Source: Harmothoe impar (Eukaryota; Annelida; Polychaeta; Phyllodocida; Polynoidae). From it: a DNA stretch of 64,000 nt. A program made the position numbers and the translations under genes. The DNA lies in the NCBI GenBank assembly GCA_947462335.1, contig OX381717.1:49023523-49087522 (forward strand), given 5' to 3'. Positions 40,349 to 52,374 of the stretch are shown piece after piece. The notes below the pieces were generated by a model. That model was not told the DNA's origin, searched no databases, and saw only the letters and a list, made by a program, of their open reading frames with translations. Every line of letters starts with the position of its first letter. Position 1 is the first letter of the stretch.

Positions 40349-42829
40349 TTGTTGCAGGGAAGATAGTGCATTAGAGCACGATGCTGTTCTTAAAGGGTAG
40401 CTTAAGGTGGCTGGCCTCACTAAGGGGCAGTGCAAACAGGCTGTAGATGTGTAAACAAGTCTTAGATAACACTTGTTCCATGTGGGATCACCTTACCCAA
40501 CTTGTACAGGCTTCATCTGGACTTCTAAGGGGGAAGAGTTGTTTAAACATGCATAGACTAACTGAATGTATTACCCCGTGAGTCCAGCCAATGGTTAAGG
40601 TGCACTGATATCACTAGGCTCACTATACGACCAATCTCTCAGTCACTAGTGCCTAACCTAGTTAGTCATTTTTTGGCTCCCTCTACGACCAACCTAGGTA
40701 AGTTATTATTGTCAGGTTGGTCAGTACTGACCAACCCACCTTAGTCTTTTCATTTCCAGGGGGAGCCACCCAGTGTTCATCACAGGTGGCACCAACTAGT
40801 GGTATATAAATACAACACACCAATGATGAACCTAGGTTAGCCACTACTGACTGACCCCTCGGTCATTTTTGAATATAACTTTTCCATTGTGACTAACACT
40901 CATATGACCAACCTAGGGTAGTCTAGTAGCTCTGTACTGACTAACCCTTTCAACCTATGGATTTTCAGTGTGGTTCTAAAAGCAGAACAGGTTACGTACC
41001 TGGCCAAGCCAAGATAAATGTTCTTATCTAAACAATCTAAACAAAACCTGAGCAAACTTAGTTGGCTAAACTAACTCGAAATTGAATATTGCATAATGTA
41101 CATATTGAAAGCTATCAGCGATGGTAGGGAGCACAAGTCCATGAAGGTGGCAGGTCGAGTGTCTTTATTTAGGTAATTAGATATCAGCTGCTGCCGCATT
41201 GGTGTTAGTCTTACTATACAGGTAATAAGACCAGTATTATTACACTAGGGAGCATTACTGTGTATAATCAGTCTTAGAAGGGCCAATTAACCAAGGCCTT
41301 TGATTTCCTAACTAACAAGCAACAAACTCTCTAATAATTATCATAACATTAACAATTTCAAATTGTCGCTATGATTCTGAATATTGTAGAAGCCCATGTC
41401 ACTGTACCACTCTGAGACTGATCTGTGGTTCTGACCATAGGACAAAATGGCCGAGAGAGAGGTTTCCGCTTTATACGAAGTATAAATGTTGCTTATTCTA
41501 AATGAGAGGTACACTCTGGTGGATTCATATTGTGAATGTTATTAACATATGTAGTTTGTCTGATACACCGTTAGCATAAATGAATTGTCTCCCCGTGAAA
41601 ATATATTGGTCACAACGTACAACTAGCAGATTGGGTCTGATCCATTATTTTTTCTTGGTCCGCCCCCCCCCCCTAAATCCGCCCCTGAAGTTTAACTTAG
41701 CTATACTTTCTTCGTTGACCCCATTGTAACCAGATTTATATTTCTGGACTCCCCATATTATTAGCCTTCCGATGAGGCATGAATAATAATCATATTCATA
41801 TTCTTCCAAAAACATTTGTGGTCTCTTCCTGATCAGATCAAAAGAAAATGAGTGTTTCAGTTTTACCAATAGGGCTGATCCTAGACATTAGTTTATTTCT
41901 AATTTTAAAAAGAAGAAGTTATTAAATTGGTCATTTCAGTGCTTTTGGATTATCCACGAGCCGGGCACACAGTTCGTGATTTCGCGCCACAGTTTGTGAC
42001 TTGAAGTCTGGGTATTGTTGAGGCCTGAATAAAATTAAAAAGAAAGGAAACTCCTAGATTTTTAGACCATCTAACCGGAAACATGCCTTTTATTCATTTT
42101 TGGCATCAGGCGATAGAGCCTCGTTGTAATTTGTTAACATAAAATTTTAAGCTTAATCATGTATTTTAACAATTTGGAGAATGAAAGATAGGAAAACCAC
42201 TTTCTGTAAAGTGTAGTCCAGGTGTAGGCCCCCGTCCGGTGAGAGGATATACAAATACGGCTAATGGAAAATGGGAGGTATGGAGAATTAAACTCTAAGG
42301 GTAGATTTACCTTGAGTCGAACACACACCATATATTCAAGCTTTCTAATCTCTTTATTTGTGAATATAATTGTTAAGTTTAGGTCTCATTTTTCCCCCCA
42401 AAAAAGAACCACTCCGAGTCTTATTGTGCATAGATAATTAGACATCGCAGTGTCCGTCTCATGGTAATGTGTCTGATTCATGGTAAATCTACCCCACCTG
42501 CACTGTTTGCTCTTCTATGGTTATATACCTCGACATGCAGGTTGAAAGTCCTTACCTAACTACATGCCCAACTCAGCAAACATTGCTGGTTGAAGCTGTC
42601 AACATGTTGATTAAGTAAACTACGCAATAGCTATATAATGGTTAATCTTTTATGGACTGCATGTTGCCTTGATAACTCATTGCCACGTTTGTTGTAATGA
42701 TACACCAATGTAGTTCCAGCAGGTGCATTGGTGCATCATGCCAATATGTTGGGCGTGTCTCATCCCCGTATAAGACCAATATGATGCATTGAATCCATGC
42801 ATCATGACAATAAAAGACAAGATGCATTA
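40349..42829. other. Gene-poor stretch with CCTAGG repeats
   Basis: No gene recognised. 40600-40960 has repeated ACCAACCTAGGTNAG and its complement-like GGTTGGTCAGTACTGACCAACC, a strong palindrome. 42003-42110 resembles a family B fragment. 42680-42740 is another hairpin copy of the GATGCACCAATG repeat. Confidence 0.45.
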
Positions 42830-43158
42830 GGGAGTGCTCATTTTTTAACAACAGGGGGGGGGGGGGGGGTGGTGGATTGGGGGGGGGGGGGGGTAAAAAA
42901 TTTGGACCCCTTGACCGGGGGGGGGGGTAAAAAATTTAGACCCCTCTTGGGGGGGGGTGAAAAAAATTCAACCTGTTTTGAGGGAAAAAGCCCGCGCGTT
43001 ACTATGCTACAAAGGGGCGCGAACGCGCGTGATTTTCGGCCTGCCGGGGGGGGGGTAAAAAATTTCGACCCCTCTAGCGGGGGGGGGGGTGAAAAAATTT
43101 CGCACGCTCCGCGCGAAATCTCACCGCCCCCCCCTGTTGTTAAAAAATGAGCACTCCC
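42830..43158. mobile_element. G-run MITE family A, copy 2
   Basis: 329 bp, TTA duplications at 42827-42829 and 43159-43161, same termini and interior as 14201-14528. The differences are mainly lengths of G runs and a few substitutions. Confidence 0.88.
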
Positions 43159-43849
43159 TTAAAGCATGACTTGACTTTTGAAATTTTCATTGGCAAAAAG
43201 TACATACACAATACGTCTTTCAATAAGCGCCAAGGGTGTTTGTAGAAGAATGTGCCTTCTTAATGAATGAGCATATTCCGTGAAACTTTGCAGTTCATGA
43301 TACCCATATATAAGGGGTAACACAGTGATGGGAAATTACATATTGCAGGATGTTGAAGACTAATCAGTCAGAAAAACAGGATGCAAGTTCAGAACCCAGG
43401 ACCCTAATAAAACTGTAACATGAGAGCTTCGGCACTACCGGTATTCATTGTTTCGTTTATTTCAACATGTAACACTCTACGTATTCGTTTATCAATAATT
43501 ATTCTTACATAATATCTTGAATAAACTGATGTCAATCTACATGTGTACATGTACTTCTTCTCTCTTATCTGGGTTTCATAAGGACATACGTACTACAAAA
43601 TAATAAAAGAATAAACACTTCCAGTAACACTATATAACACACGCAAATCAACCTAATACATGATTCAACCAGTCAATTCGTTTTTTACACATGAGGTGGA
43701 TTGCTGTGTGTCTAATCTTCAATATTAATTAAGGTGTACTGTTTTATAAAAAAAACAACTAAAAAAAACTTAAAGGCATGGCTGGCTAGATGGGGTGGGT
43801 AAGGCAAGCTGGTGTGTAATAAAACAGCTCCGAATGAGTCACCTCCTAG
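43159..43849. other. Intergenic, no gene
   Basis: AT-rich. No ORF, RNA or mobile-element signature recognised. Confidence 0.4.
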
Positions 43850-44145
43850 GATGTGGTTCTAAGTGTGTCACTGGGCCTGCCATACCAGGATATACCACAG
43901 TTGATTCTGACATCTTCCTCAGAGAACCAAGGAGTTTTAGACCAGACACATTACACAGACTATCTGTCTATATCTTATATTCATATACATGTAATTACAC
44001 CACAGAATGGTGGATAGCAGACAGTGCAGCTCCCTGTGTACCCAGGCACCCCCTAGCTCCTCCTGTGGTGGAGGCAGCTGGTTCTACACCAGGACACACC
44101 ATGCACACTGCAGATACGCACAGCTTAGTGCACAACCGGAACCAG
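43850..44145. repeat. Unclassified dispersed repeat, copy 1
   Basis: Aligns in direct orientation with 46105-46410: shared stretches include GTGTCACTGGGCCTGCCA-like, GTGTACCCAGGCACCCCCTA-like and CACTGCAGATACGCACAG-like segments. An open 120-codon frame crosses this copy but is not preserved in the other, so I treat it as non-coding. Confidence 0.55.
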
Positions 44146-44521
44146 CGTAAGTTCTAGGTCACTCTACTTTTTTTTAATAAGCATATGATCAAGTTAGCCC
44201 CACCTCGACCTCTGTTGCCGAGCGTCATCACTGGCACCAAAGATTGCTGGTTAAAGTAGTTCCCGTGCGCTTGGTGCTGTAGTATTAAAACTGTGGATGG
44301 GTACTATGCGGATGAATCCCCCCAATATACGGGGGGAAGTGACGGGGTCATGGCCCCTCCGATAGCAGTGATGTCGCTGGGACGCGTCCGAGGACGAGTC
44401 CAGCTTGGCAAATGATGGATGATTGCTTGAGGCAGAGCCAGAAGTATCCACTACCCCCCACTCCTCCCCTCTCCCCTTTGCCACAGACGGGGACGGTAGA
44501 CAATCTAACTATCCACCTCCA
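44146..44521. other. Intergenic, no gene
   Basis: Mixed composition with no supported gene; weak open frames on the minus strand show no family resemblance. Confidence 0.4.
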
Positions 44522-44606
44522 CCCAGTGGGCACACGACATTGACAGCTGGTTGTCAATGTTGATTCAATGTTGATTCAACGTGGAGCTGAATTATGTGCC
44601 CACTGG
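44522..44606. mobile_element. Mini inverted-repeat element (CCAGTGGGCACA ends), copy 1
   Basis: Ends CCAGTGGGCACA and TGTGCCCACTGG enclose repeats of TCAATGTTGATTCAA. A second copy is at 60358-60475. About 85 bp, non-coding. Confidence 0.75.
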
Positions 44607-46104
44607 ACAAGGGCGATAAAACAGAAACAGTAAACTACACAGAGTATGTGTCACTTATTAAAACCAGAGTGGGTCCGGGGAACAGAAGGAAAATGTTTTG
44701 AAGGCATATAATAACTGAAAAAAAACTTTTAGCAGATACTTTAATCATTTTTTCACAGCATTTTTCTCTTTTTATCGCACGTTAAAAAAAAGTTTTATTA
44801 GGTTTAATAAATGCAGTTACATATATAATGTAAATGTATCTAAACCTGACACGGGCTCATTGCCCTACTTCCGTCAGGACCTCTGCGATTGCTTTCATAA
44901 TCATATATGGGACATATAAATACAGGTATGGCATATCATTGTAAATGGCATCCTATACAAAAGGATAAGGAGAATTTTCAGCTGTCATTTGCTATTATCA
45001 TGCAATTCAGTATAAATCTGATGGAAGTGTTGAGATGTGCATAGGATAGATGAATCATTTGTGATGAATTAGTTTACATTCATAACATTTTGGATAGTTT
45101 TTCTTAATAGCAATTTTAAACTTATCAAGGTCTTCTATTAACGTATAATTCGGTTTTAGCTGATTCCAGCGTTGTATACCCCTATATCAGTATATGTAAG
45201 GCGCTTCTTATTACAATAGGCTTTAATGACATTGGCAAGAGTAACCTATTGCCTTGGCCTCTACGGGTAGGTAGGTTTCTATTGTCAACATATTTTTCAA
45301 CATTCGTCAGGGAATGAGCATAAAACAGTAAATGGATATCTATATTTCATCCAACATTCTACATTTAGATTTTGTATGTAATTCAACAGTACTATATTTT
45401 GTTTTGTTTTTTAATATATAGGCATAAGATATAGGCATAAGAGTGTATTTCCCTTTGGTCACCCTTGAATAGGTATATATTTTGGTCAGAGATCACATCG
45501 CTATATCCATGATGCTCCTGTCACAGAATGCTACACTGGCTCCTGTTTCCAGCTATGGCCGGCAGGTGGCGGCACCTATATGCCAGCAGCGCCCAGCAGC
45601 CACACTATGGGAAGAAGACTTAGTCCTGCCAGTTTGGGGGTGCAGAGGGGTCCCCCCCAGAGGTCGGAAAGTCGCCGAAATTAAGGGGTCCATGTCACAA
45701 AGTCGCTTTTTTGGACCCCCTAAAGTATTGTCAATTTTGTCTTAAAGTCGCAAGGTCACTTTTAATATTGCATTAGGTCGAAAGTCGCCTCCAAAACGGC
45801 CCAGGTCGCCAGGTCGCTTTTGACCCATCTGCAGCCACCAGTTTGCTCTACCCCTCTTCTTATCATTAAAAAAACAACAGCATTATTTTTTTATCTAGGC
45901 CCAAATGTAGTTGAGGAAAGATGTTTTTCTATTGCCGGCATTCTTTCTCTATCTTGCTCGATCCACCCCTGTAGTGCTATTGGGAGAGCCATCCATTATT
46001 ACACAGTGTTGTGCAATGATTCAAACATGTTACTCACTGAAGGTAGCTTAGCTGCTAGCCCAGTGTTTATGTGTATAAGACTATAAACAAAAAGGAGTCA
46101 TCCC
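44607..46104. other. Intergenic with GTCGC-rich repeat
   Basis: No gene supported. 45655-45825 contains many AAGTCGC/AGGTCGC units in about 170 bp, a degenerate short tandem repeat. Confidence 0.45.
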
Positions 46105-46410
46105 CAAAGATGGACCTGTGAGTGTCTCACTGAGCCTACCACCTAACAGATGATTATGACAGCTTCCACGGAAGTCACAGAAGACTAGTTTACTTGATAG
46201 GAGCACATCTTGAGTCTCACACCATACACTCTATGTTAACGCCTTTATAAATAGAAGACAACACAGCATAATGGCGGCGAGCAGACCATGTACGCACCTG
46301 TACACCCAGGTACCCCCCAGAACCTCCTGTGCTGGGGGTGGGAGCTGGACTCAAGGCACAACACAACATGCTAACTGCAGACACTCACAGTCAGAGCAGA
46401 TAAATGGGTA
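46105..46410. repeat. Unclassified dispersed repeat, copy 2
   Basis: Direct-orientation relative of 43850-44145. No conserved reading frame. Confidence 0.55.
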
Positions 46411-46631
46411 TCTGAAACCAATGTGAGTATGTACGTTTTGCTTTTTAAATGAAACAATATGTATGCATCATGCTCGTTTTTGTCTATATGCAGCGCTGGT
46501 AAGCAACTCGCCAATGCTGCATTGAAACACAATGCCAACCCTACAGATTTGATACACTCCCAAAAGATCGTTATGATGTGTGAAGCCCTAATGATACTGC
46601 AGTCACTGAAAAGATGGGTGTGGACCACTAA

Positions 46632-46790
46632 ATTCGACACGGCGACATGGGGCATTTTTGGGCTTCGTGACATGTGACATAGGGAACATGGGCATTTCTT
46701 AAAATCGACATGGTGACATGGGCATTTCTTAAAATCGACAGTGCGACATGGCCATTTCTTAAAATCGACAGGCAAAATCGGGACCCCCCC
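46632..46790. repeat. CATTTCTTAAAATCGACA tandem repeat, copy 2
   Basis: Three clear units of about 29-30 bp (GACATGGGCATTTCTTAAAA + TCGACATGGT) plus degenerate ones; inverted relative of 14035-14197. Confidence 0.8.
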
Positions 46791-47272
46791 CATCCAGACC
46801 CCCTATAAGGGCTGTCAGTGGCAACGTCTAGCCAGTAATCCACTATAGTTTAATTTCCTCACATGTATAGCTCTACTTAGATTACTTAGTGTAGGAGTTG
46901 TGTATCAGTATTCCCACACAGATCGTTGATCAATAATTATTATCGATACGTATTAGCCATTTTAAAACCAATTAGCTTGTTTAGAGCTATGAATTCAGTT
47001 TTGAGTTTTATGGTAAAGCATTTATCACCAAATACCAACACTTAAAATGATTTGTTTCCATGGCTACTCATCCGACATTCCCTCTGAGCACAGATAGGAT
47101 GTGGGACATTTATAAGGATGTCTTAAGAGTGGATATGACACCAACCGTGGGTCACTTTGAATAGAACTCATTAGAAAATAATAATTATGTTCATCAATTT
47201 TGAGTAATATTTTAGATTGAGCACAATAAAGATGGCTCTGTCCACTTTTGTGGCTTGCTGAGGGTTAATCTC
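46791..47272. other. 5' flank of Rab gene
   Basis: No exon is certain. 47100-47225 shares short blocks with 62160-62275 (for example TCATCAATTTTGAGTAATAT), so part of it is a dispersed repeat. A separate first coding exon could lie here if the acceptor at 47289 is used. Confidence 0.4.
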
Positions 47273-50200
47273 ATGTTAATTCCTTACAGCGACTACATGT
47301 TTAAAATCATAACTATCGGAGATGCTGGGGTTGGAAAATCAAGTTTAATTCGGCAATACACGGTAAGGCACAGTTCACTCCACTTTCAAATGGGTTTTTT
47401 TAAACTACATACACGATTGACACACAGAAAGAAAATACACAAACAAGCACATAATATATGTTAAACATGTGTTAATAAAGAATCATAAAATCTGTAAGAA
47501 CTGGTAAAACTTAAAATACAAATTAATAGTGCCCCTTGTGATCATGATCAATGAATGCATCATTCGGAAGTGCTTCAGCCCCATAGTGCACATGTCCACA
47601 TGATGCATGCATGCAGCACTAGTGAGTTACTTCTTAGGTCAGACTACATTAATAGGACAACATTTAATGTCATAGCACATTAAAGCAATACGCCGTCCAA
47701 GTACTAAACAATAGATCATTTTGTACAGGATGGCAGCATCACACCACCGCCCCCGACTACTCTTCACGGCCCTGACTTTGTAAGTATTTAAACCCGCAGG
47801 TCTCGGTACCCCTCCAGCGGCAGTCGGAGTGGAGTCGGGACAGGTACTCAGCGCTATATATAGGGGCACTGGGCCTTTAAGTGAGTGATCATTTCTAACA
47901 ACAGGGGGTGGTGGGTTTTAAGGGGGGGGGACAAACAAATTTCGACCCCTAGATCGGGAGGATGTAAATAATTTCAACCCCTCTTAGGGGAGGGGGGGGG
48001 GGGTCTAAAAGATTTCATCTGTTTTGAGCGAAAACGCCCAAGCGTTACTATATGGGGGGGGGTTATTACTATGCGTCAAATGGCCCGCATGCGCGCCAAT
48101 TTTCGAGGGGGTGAAACATTCTCACCCATTGACGGGTGGAGTATAAAGGATTTTGCCCACTATGTGCGGAAACCCACCTCATTTCTAGTAGCCTCTTTGG
48201 GTGAATGACAGAAATTTCCTAAACTACGGAAACCCTCCTCCGCCCTATTGTTAAATACTGATCATTCCCTTAGTATATTCATGCATGCTGTTTACACACG
48301 TATGGGATGAACTGTTCAAAGCCTCTGAATTTAGGTAAAACTACATGAGTTTCCCTTAAGTGTATACTTATTTGATTTCTGCTTGACCGTTTATTCATGA
48401 CATTGTGTAATAATTAAATTACACAATGATAAAATATTTCACTCTGCAGAGAATGCGGAAGGTTAACGTAGATGGGAAGTCGATAAAACTTCAACTTGTG
48501 AGTATGCAATATATTTGTGAATAGAGAATCCGGCAGTGTCAGAGATTAGTAGAAGATATATCTGTACTCCTAGTACGGGGGAGATCTATGCAAACTCAGG
48601 TAGACACACTGACGTTTCTACTCTTTGGGCCCTGGGTCGTATCACACACAGAGAACGACTACCCACTCGTTGGTCTACAAGTGCATTTGCTTTATAACCA
48701 GGCAGAAGTTAAGTTAATCCCAAATACATCACCTTTATTCATGCAAAGCCAATATTAAAATAGTGAGAATTAAATGAGAAATGGTTTGAAATAAGATATC
48801 GTTAGATGTATATAAATTGTCTTATGATCAAGCAAAGTAGAAGCTATAATGGAAATTGTAAATTCAGTTTTTATCGGTTTTATCATTCTAAGTTTCAAAT
48901 TGTATTTTAAGTGGGATACGTCAGGTCAGGAACGGTACCGGGCAATGACTATTGGCTACTACAGAGGTTCACATGGCGTCATGGCCGTCTATGATGTCAC
49001 AGATCAGGTAAGTCAAAATGTGCTTAAAATTGTTATGAACAGATTTATCTTTGTTCAACTTGGATATAACACAATCATGAGTTGAACGGTCTGGTCGTGG
49101 TGATTCAATTCAACGATTACACTGTTCAACGACCTGAAGAAAACTGGGGGCAAACCCTACTAACTAGACTAATTTGAGGCCACTGAATCCAAAAATGATG
49201 GTAAAAAATGTGCCATAAGTCTCAGCCTCAAGATCTCCCAACTATGATTGTTTGTCAGTCTCATACTAAATACATGGTATGAGCAAGCAGCAGGGACAGA
49301 AGCCATAAAAACAAAACAGTTTTGTCCGACTGGCGGAAATGACATGACCCTGTGTTCCATCCAATGATAAGAGAGTATTAGAAAGAAAATTCCTCCCTGT
49401 CATGGAACTAAATTTGTGATATTTTACTGATATTTACTGAGAAATAACGATAATACATAACTATCTATCCTGAAAGGACAAAACTTTTTTTTTCAGGCTA
49501 CTACGATCAAGATTATGACCTTGCTTTTCTTTTTATCACTGGCTACATATAAGTGATACAAAAAACAGCAAGTGAATATCTGAAAACTGTAACTTCCCCA
49601 CACATTTAAGTGTTATTTTTGGATTTCCCAGGTCAAAAAACATGATAATAAATGTGTGTGGGCCCGGGTCTTTTCCCACTTTTGAAAATTTGTTGAATAG
49701 TGTTATCAGTTTTATGTATGCCATACAGCATTAAGTTTGACAATATGCAAGTAATCATGAAAAAGGTACCGGTATTTTAGCAATACAGTATGGACTTCAC
49801 ATTGTAGGAATCCTTCAACAATGTAAAACGGTGGATAAGTGACTGTGGTTATCATACCAGTGAAGACACAGCAAGACTCCTGGTTGGAAATAAAGCTGAC
49901 CAAACAGCAAAGAAAGTTGTCCACTACGCAACAGCAAAGGTAATTATCACGTCTATAGTAGGCATGTCTTTACTTTTTTGAAATACAAGATTTACTATAA
50001 TTAAGTACTTTACCATATTCAATGCCCCCCTCCATTGAATACAATGTGACCATAATTAATGGGCTCAGACAAAGTAGTTTTTCCTCCATTAAATAGCTTT
50101 AAATGAAAATATAAACACAAATTCCAATTACATTGATACTGTCTCTGACATATTTCACGAAGGGGGCATATCCCACCGAGGCTGCAGCGTTGTGGGATAC

Positions 50201-50607
50201 GCCCCTAGCCCCCACTCATGAAATACGTTAGAGATGGTACGAATGAGCGTTGGCATTTGTCTATGTATTAAATAGCTACGATATGAGCCACTATATGACA
50301 GGGGTTCTTTGAGAGTAAATTGTAGTAATCTATTCTATTTTTCTTCTTATCTGATAATTATTTGAAAATAATACATCCTTACTTTGTCCAGTTATGTTGG
50401 CACACAGTTTCAGTAAGAGCCCTTTGTCCACGAGAGAGCATTTAAAACACTGTCTTGTATTTGCAGGAGTACGCCGATGAACTTAATATCCCCTTCCTGG
50501 AAACGAGTGCTAAGGACAACATCAATGTAGAGCAGGCATTTATAACACTGGCGGCTGTAGTAAAGACGGAAGACCCTTTGGATATTATACATGTACCATG
50601 TATATAA
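47273..50607 (+). CDS. Divergent Rab-family small GTPase, six exons
   Basis: Exons 47273-47362, 47729-47779, 48450-48497, 48912-49007, 49808-49939 and 50467-50607, all in phase 0, give 185 residues. G1 GDAGVGKS is at 16-23, G3 WDTSGQE at 64-70, G4 NKAD at 123-126, G5 ETSAK at 151-155. The body is closest to the Rab1/Rab3/Rab8 group ([29 protein letters not shown]). Rabs switch vesicle traffic by GTP binding. Oddities: switch I comes from a 51-nt exon reading [17 protein letters not shown], far from the usual effector loop; WDTAGQE is WDTSGQE; the C-terminus ends PCI without a CC or CXC prenylation motif. The start is uncertain: ATG 47273 gives a normal-length N-terminus, but an acceptor at 47289 could join an upstream exon. 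A decaying paralogue or missed exon is possible. Confidence 0.78.
47880..48269. mobile_element. MITE family A relative in Rab intron 2
   Basis: TTA|AGTGAGTGATCATTTCTAAC + AACAGGG at left and CTATTGTTAAATACTGATCA + TTCCC|TTA at right, with AATTTCGACCCCT, G runs and AACGCCCAAGCGTTACTAT, which match family A interior. 390 bp, diverged. Confidence 0.7.
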
Positions 50608-50642
50608 TCATGTTAATATTACTCAATTCCAATAACATAACC

Positions 50643-50648
50643 AATAAA
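50643..50648 (+). promoter_or_regulatory. Polyadenylation signal after Rab gene
   Basis: AATAAA 36 nt past the Rab stop codon. Its closeness supports the stop at 50605-50607 as a real transcript end. Confidence 0.6.
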
Positions 50649-52219
50649 TAATTTAAAAAGAAAAAGTGCATGACCTCTCCTATTGGATTTTTCTGAGGGT
50701 AGTAGAGGTAATCATTGTGATTATTTGATTATACTTTTGTTTTTGTTTATGGGGGGTCCGAAAATTATTTCTGCACCTCCATTTATTAAGTGTGGACCTC
50801 GACCAAAAAGGTGTGGTTACCTCAAATATGCTGCACTGCTTGATATCCCTGTGAAAAAGAAGATTTTGATTCTCGATACATTGTACCAGCAAATAAAGTT
50901 GAGGTATTAAAAGGCAACATCGAGTAATGTGTTTTGGCATGTCTTGTTTGCGGTTCCAAAATTGTAATAGCTGTGATTGCTGTGATACTGAGTTTTCTGG
51001 GTGCATCATACGGACTTCCTCAACAAAGCTGCTAAATTCAAAACTGTTTGTCGCAATGATATACCCACATTTAGGGTAATTGAAGGAAATATGTGTTTTG
51101 GTGATGACAAAATGAAATAACCACAAATAAAAAGGGAAGTTTGATTACAATGCTATATTATAACCTTTACCCTTCATCTTACCTATTGCTTTATCCTTTA
51201 TCAAATTGATTGGGTATTGTTATATACTAGTCCTATCCAATTAATTTGAAAAAGAAAAAGAAAAACCCTTAGCATATAGATTCAATCTTATACAATGTGC
51301 AAACCTCTATTTATATAGTCTTATTGGCATTGATTGTACCTTCTTGCTAATCTAATTCTTATCTATATTACTGACTTCTTACTGCTGATTCCATTCTCAA
51401 TGACTATGCCTTATACATACGATAATACCCATACGTGATGGGGTCTTTATTAAAGTGGCTTAATCACCAAGCGTATCCCAGTCACAATTATAGTCTAGTG
51501 TGTGGTGAAGTGTAAGTGGTGAGAATGCCCCTTTAAAATCCATGTATTATATCAATGTCTAGACCTTTACTGATGGCAGTGGTGATACAACTCTTGATCA
51601 CGTTGACTACAAGCTAGTACAAGTACAAGTCAGAGTAAATGTTTACAAATTGCCTCGATGAAACCTCATTTTATTGATGTATTGCCAATATGAATGTCAT
51701 TGATTTGTCTTCCCAAGTGTACATTTATGAGAAATCCATGTTTAATTTGCCTATAAGGCTCAGAGTAGTACAGTAGTTTTATTTACTCACATGAACGCAG
51801 GATAAGTATAAATTTCCAGATTTTTACACAACTTTAATACCATTTTTAGGACACTGTCACTGTAGAGATTTACAAAGAAAATCCCCTTTGTCCACATAAT
51901 TATCATGTGAATGTAGCTTTGTGGTACATGTAGTATAATTCATGATATAGCATGCTTATTATCTTATTTTATGTATACAATGATATGAAGAGTTTCATTG
52001 CAAAACGCAACAAATCCATTACAGAATCGAAGCATGTAGTAATTACCCTAAGGCTAGGTTACCACATTGACAATTATAGTGCCTCAGATATAATGTGTAC
52101 ATCAGAGAGGACCTAAAGACATGAAAATAGAATTTTGAGAAAAAATTGTTTCAAAATTACATTCACCTATTCCTGACCTACACCTTTGTCAAAACCTGGT
52201 GTCAGTTTTCAAAATGGCG
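50649..52219. other. Intergenic between Rab and ninjurin
   Basis: AT-rich. A minus-strand open frame at 50680-51126 has no family resemblance. Nothing supported. Confidence 0.45.
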
Positions 52220-52225
52220 TTTATT
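52220..52225 (-). promoter_or_regulatory. Polyadenylation signal of ninjurin gene
   Basis: AATAAA on the minus strand about 150 nt past the ninjurin stop. Confidence 0.5.
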
Positions 52226-52374
52226 GCGTTGTTGAACCAAACTCTTCATTTATCGCCCCTTAGTATTGCATCAAATAGCTAGGACACCCGGTATAGAGCA
52301 ATAAACATCAAATGTGACACCAGTGCATTAGGTAACTCTTTTTTCATGGATGCTTGGACAAGGGTAGATAATGG

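Noticed and set aside
41643..41690. hAT-like terminus (CAGGGGCGGATTTAGG, G run) on the minus strand
   Set aside because: Only one end is present; no partner inverted repeat or 8-bp duplication was found.
43795..44157. 120-codon open frame with Cys and Trp residues
   Set aside because: It lies over a dispersed repeat whose second copy does not keep the frame.
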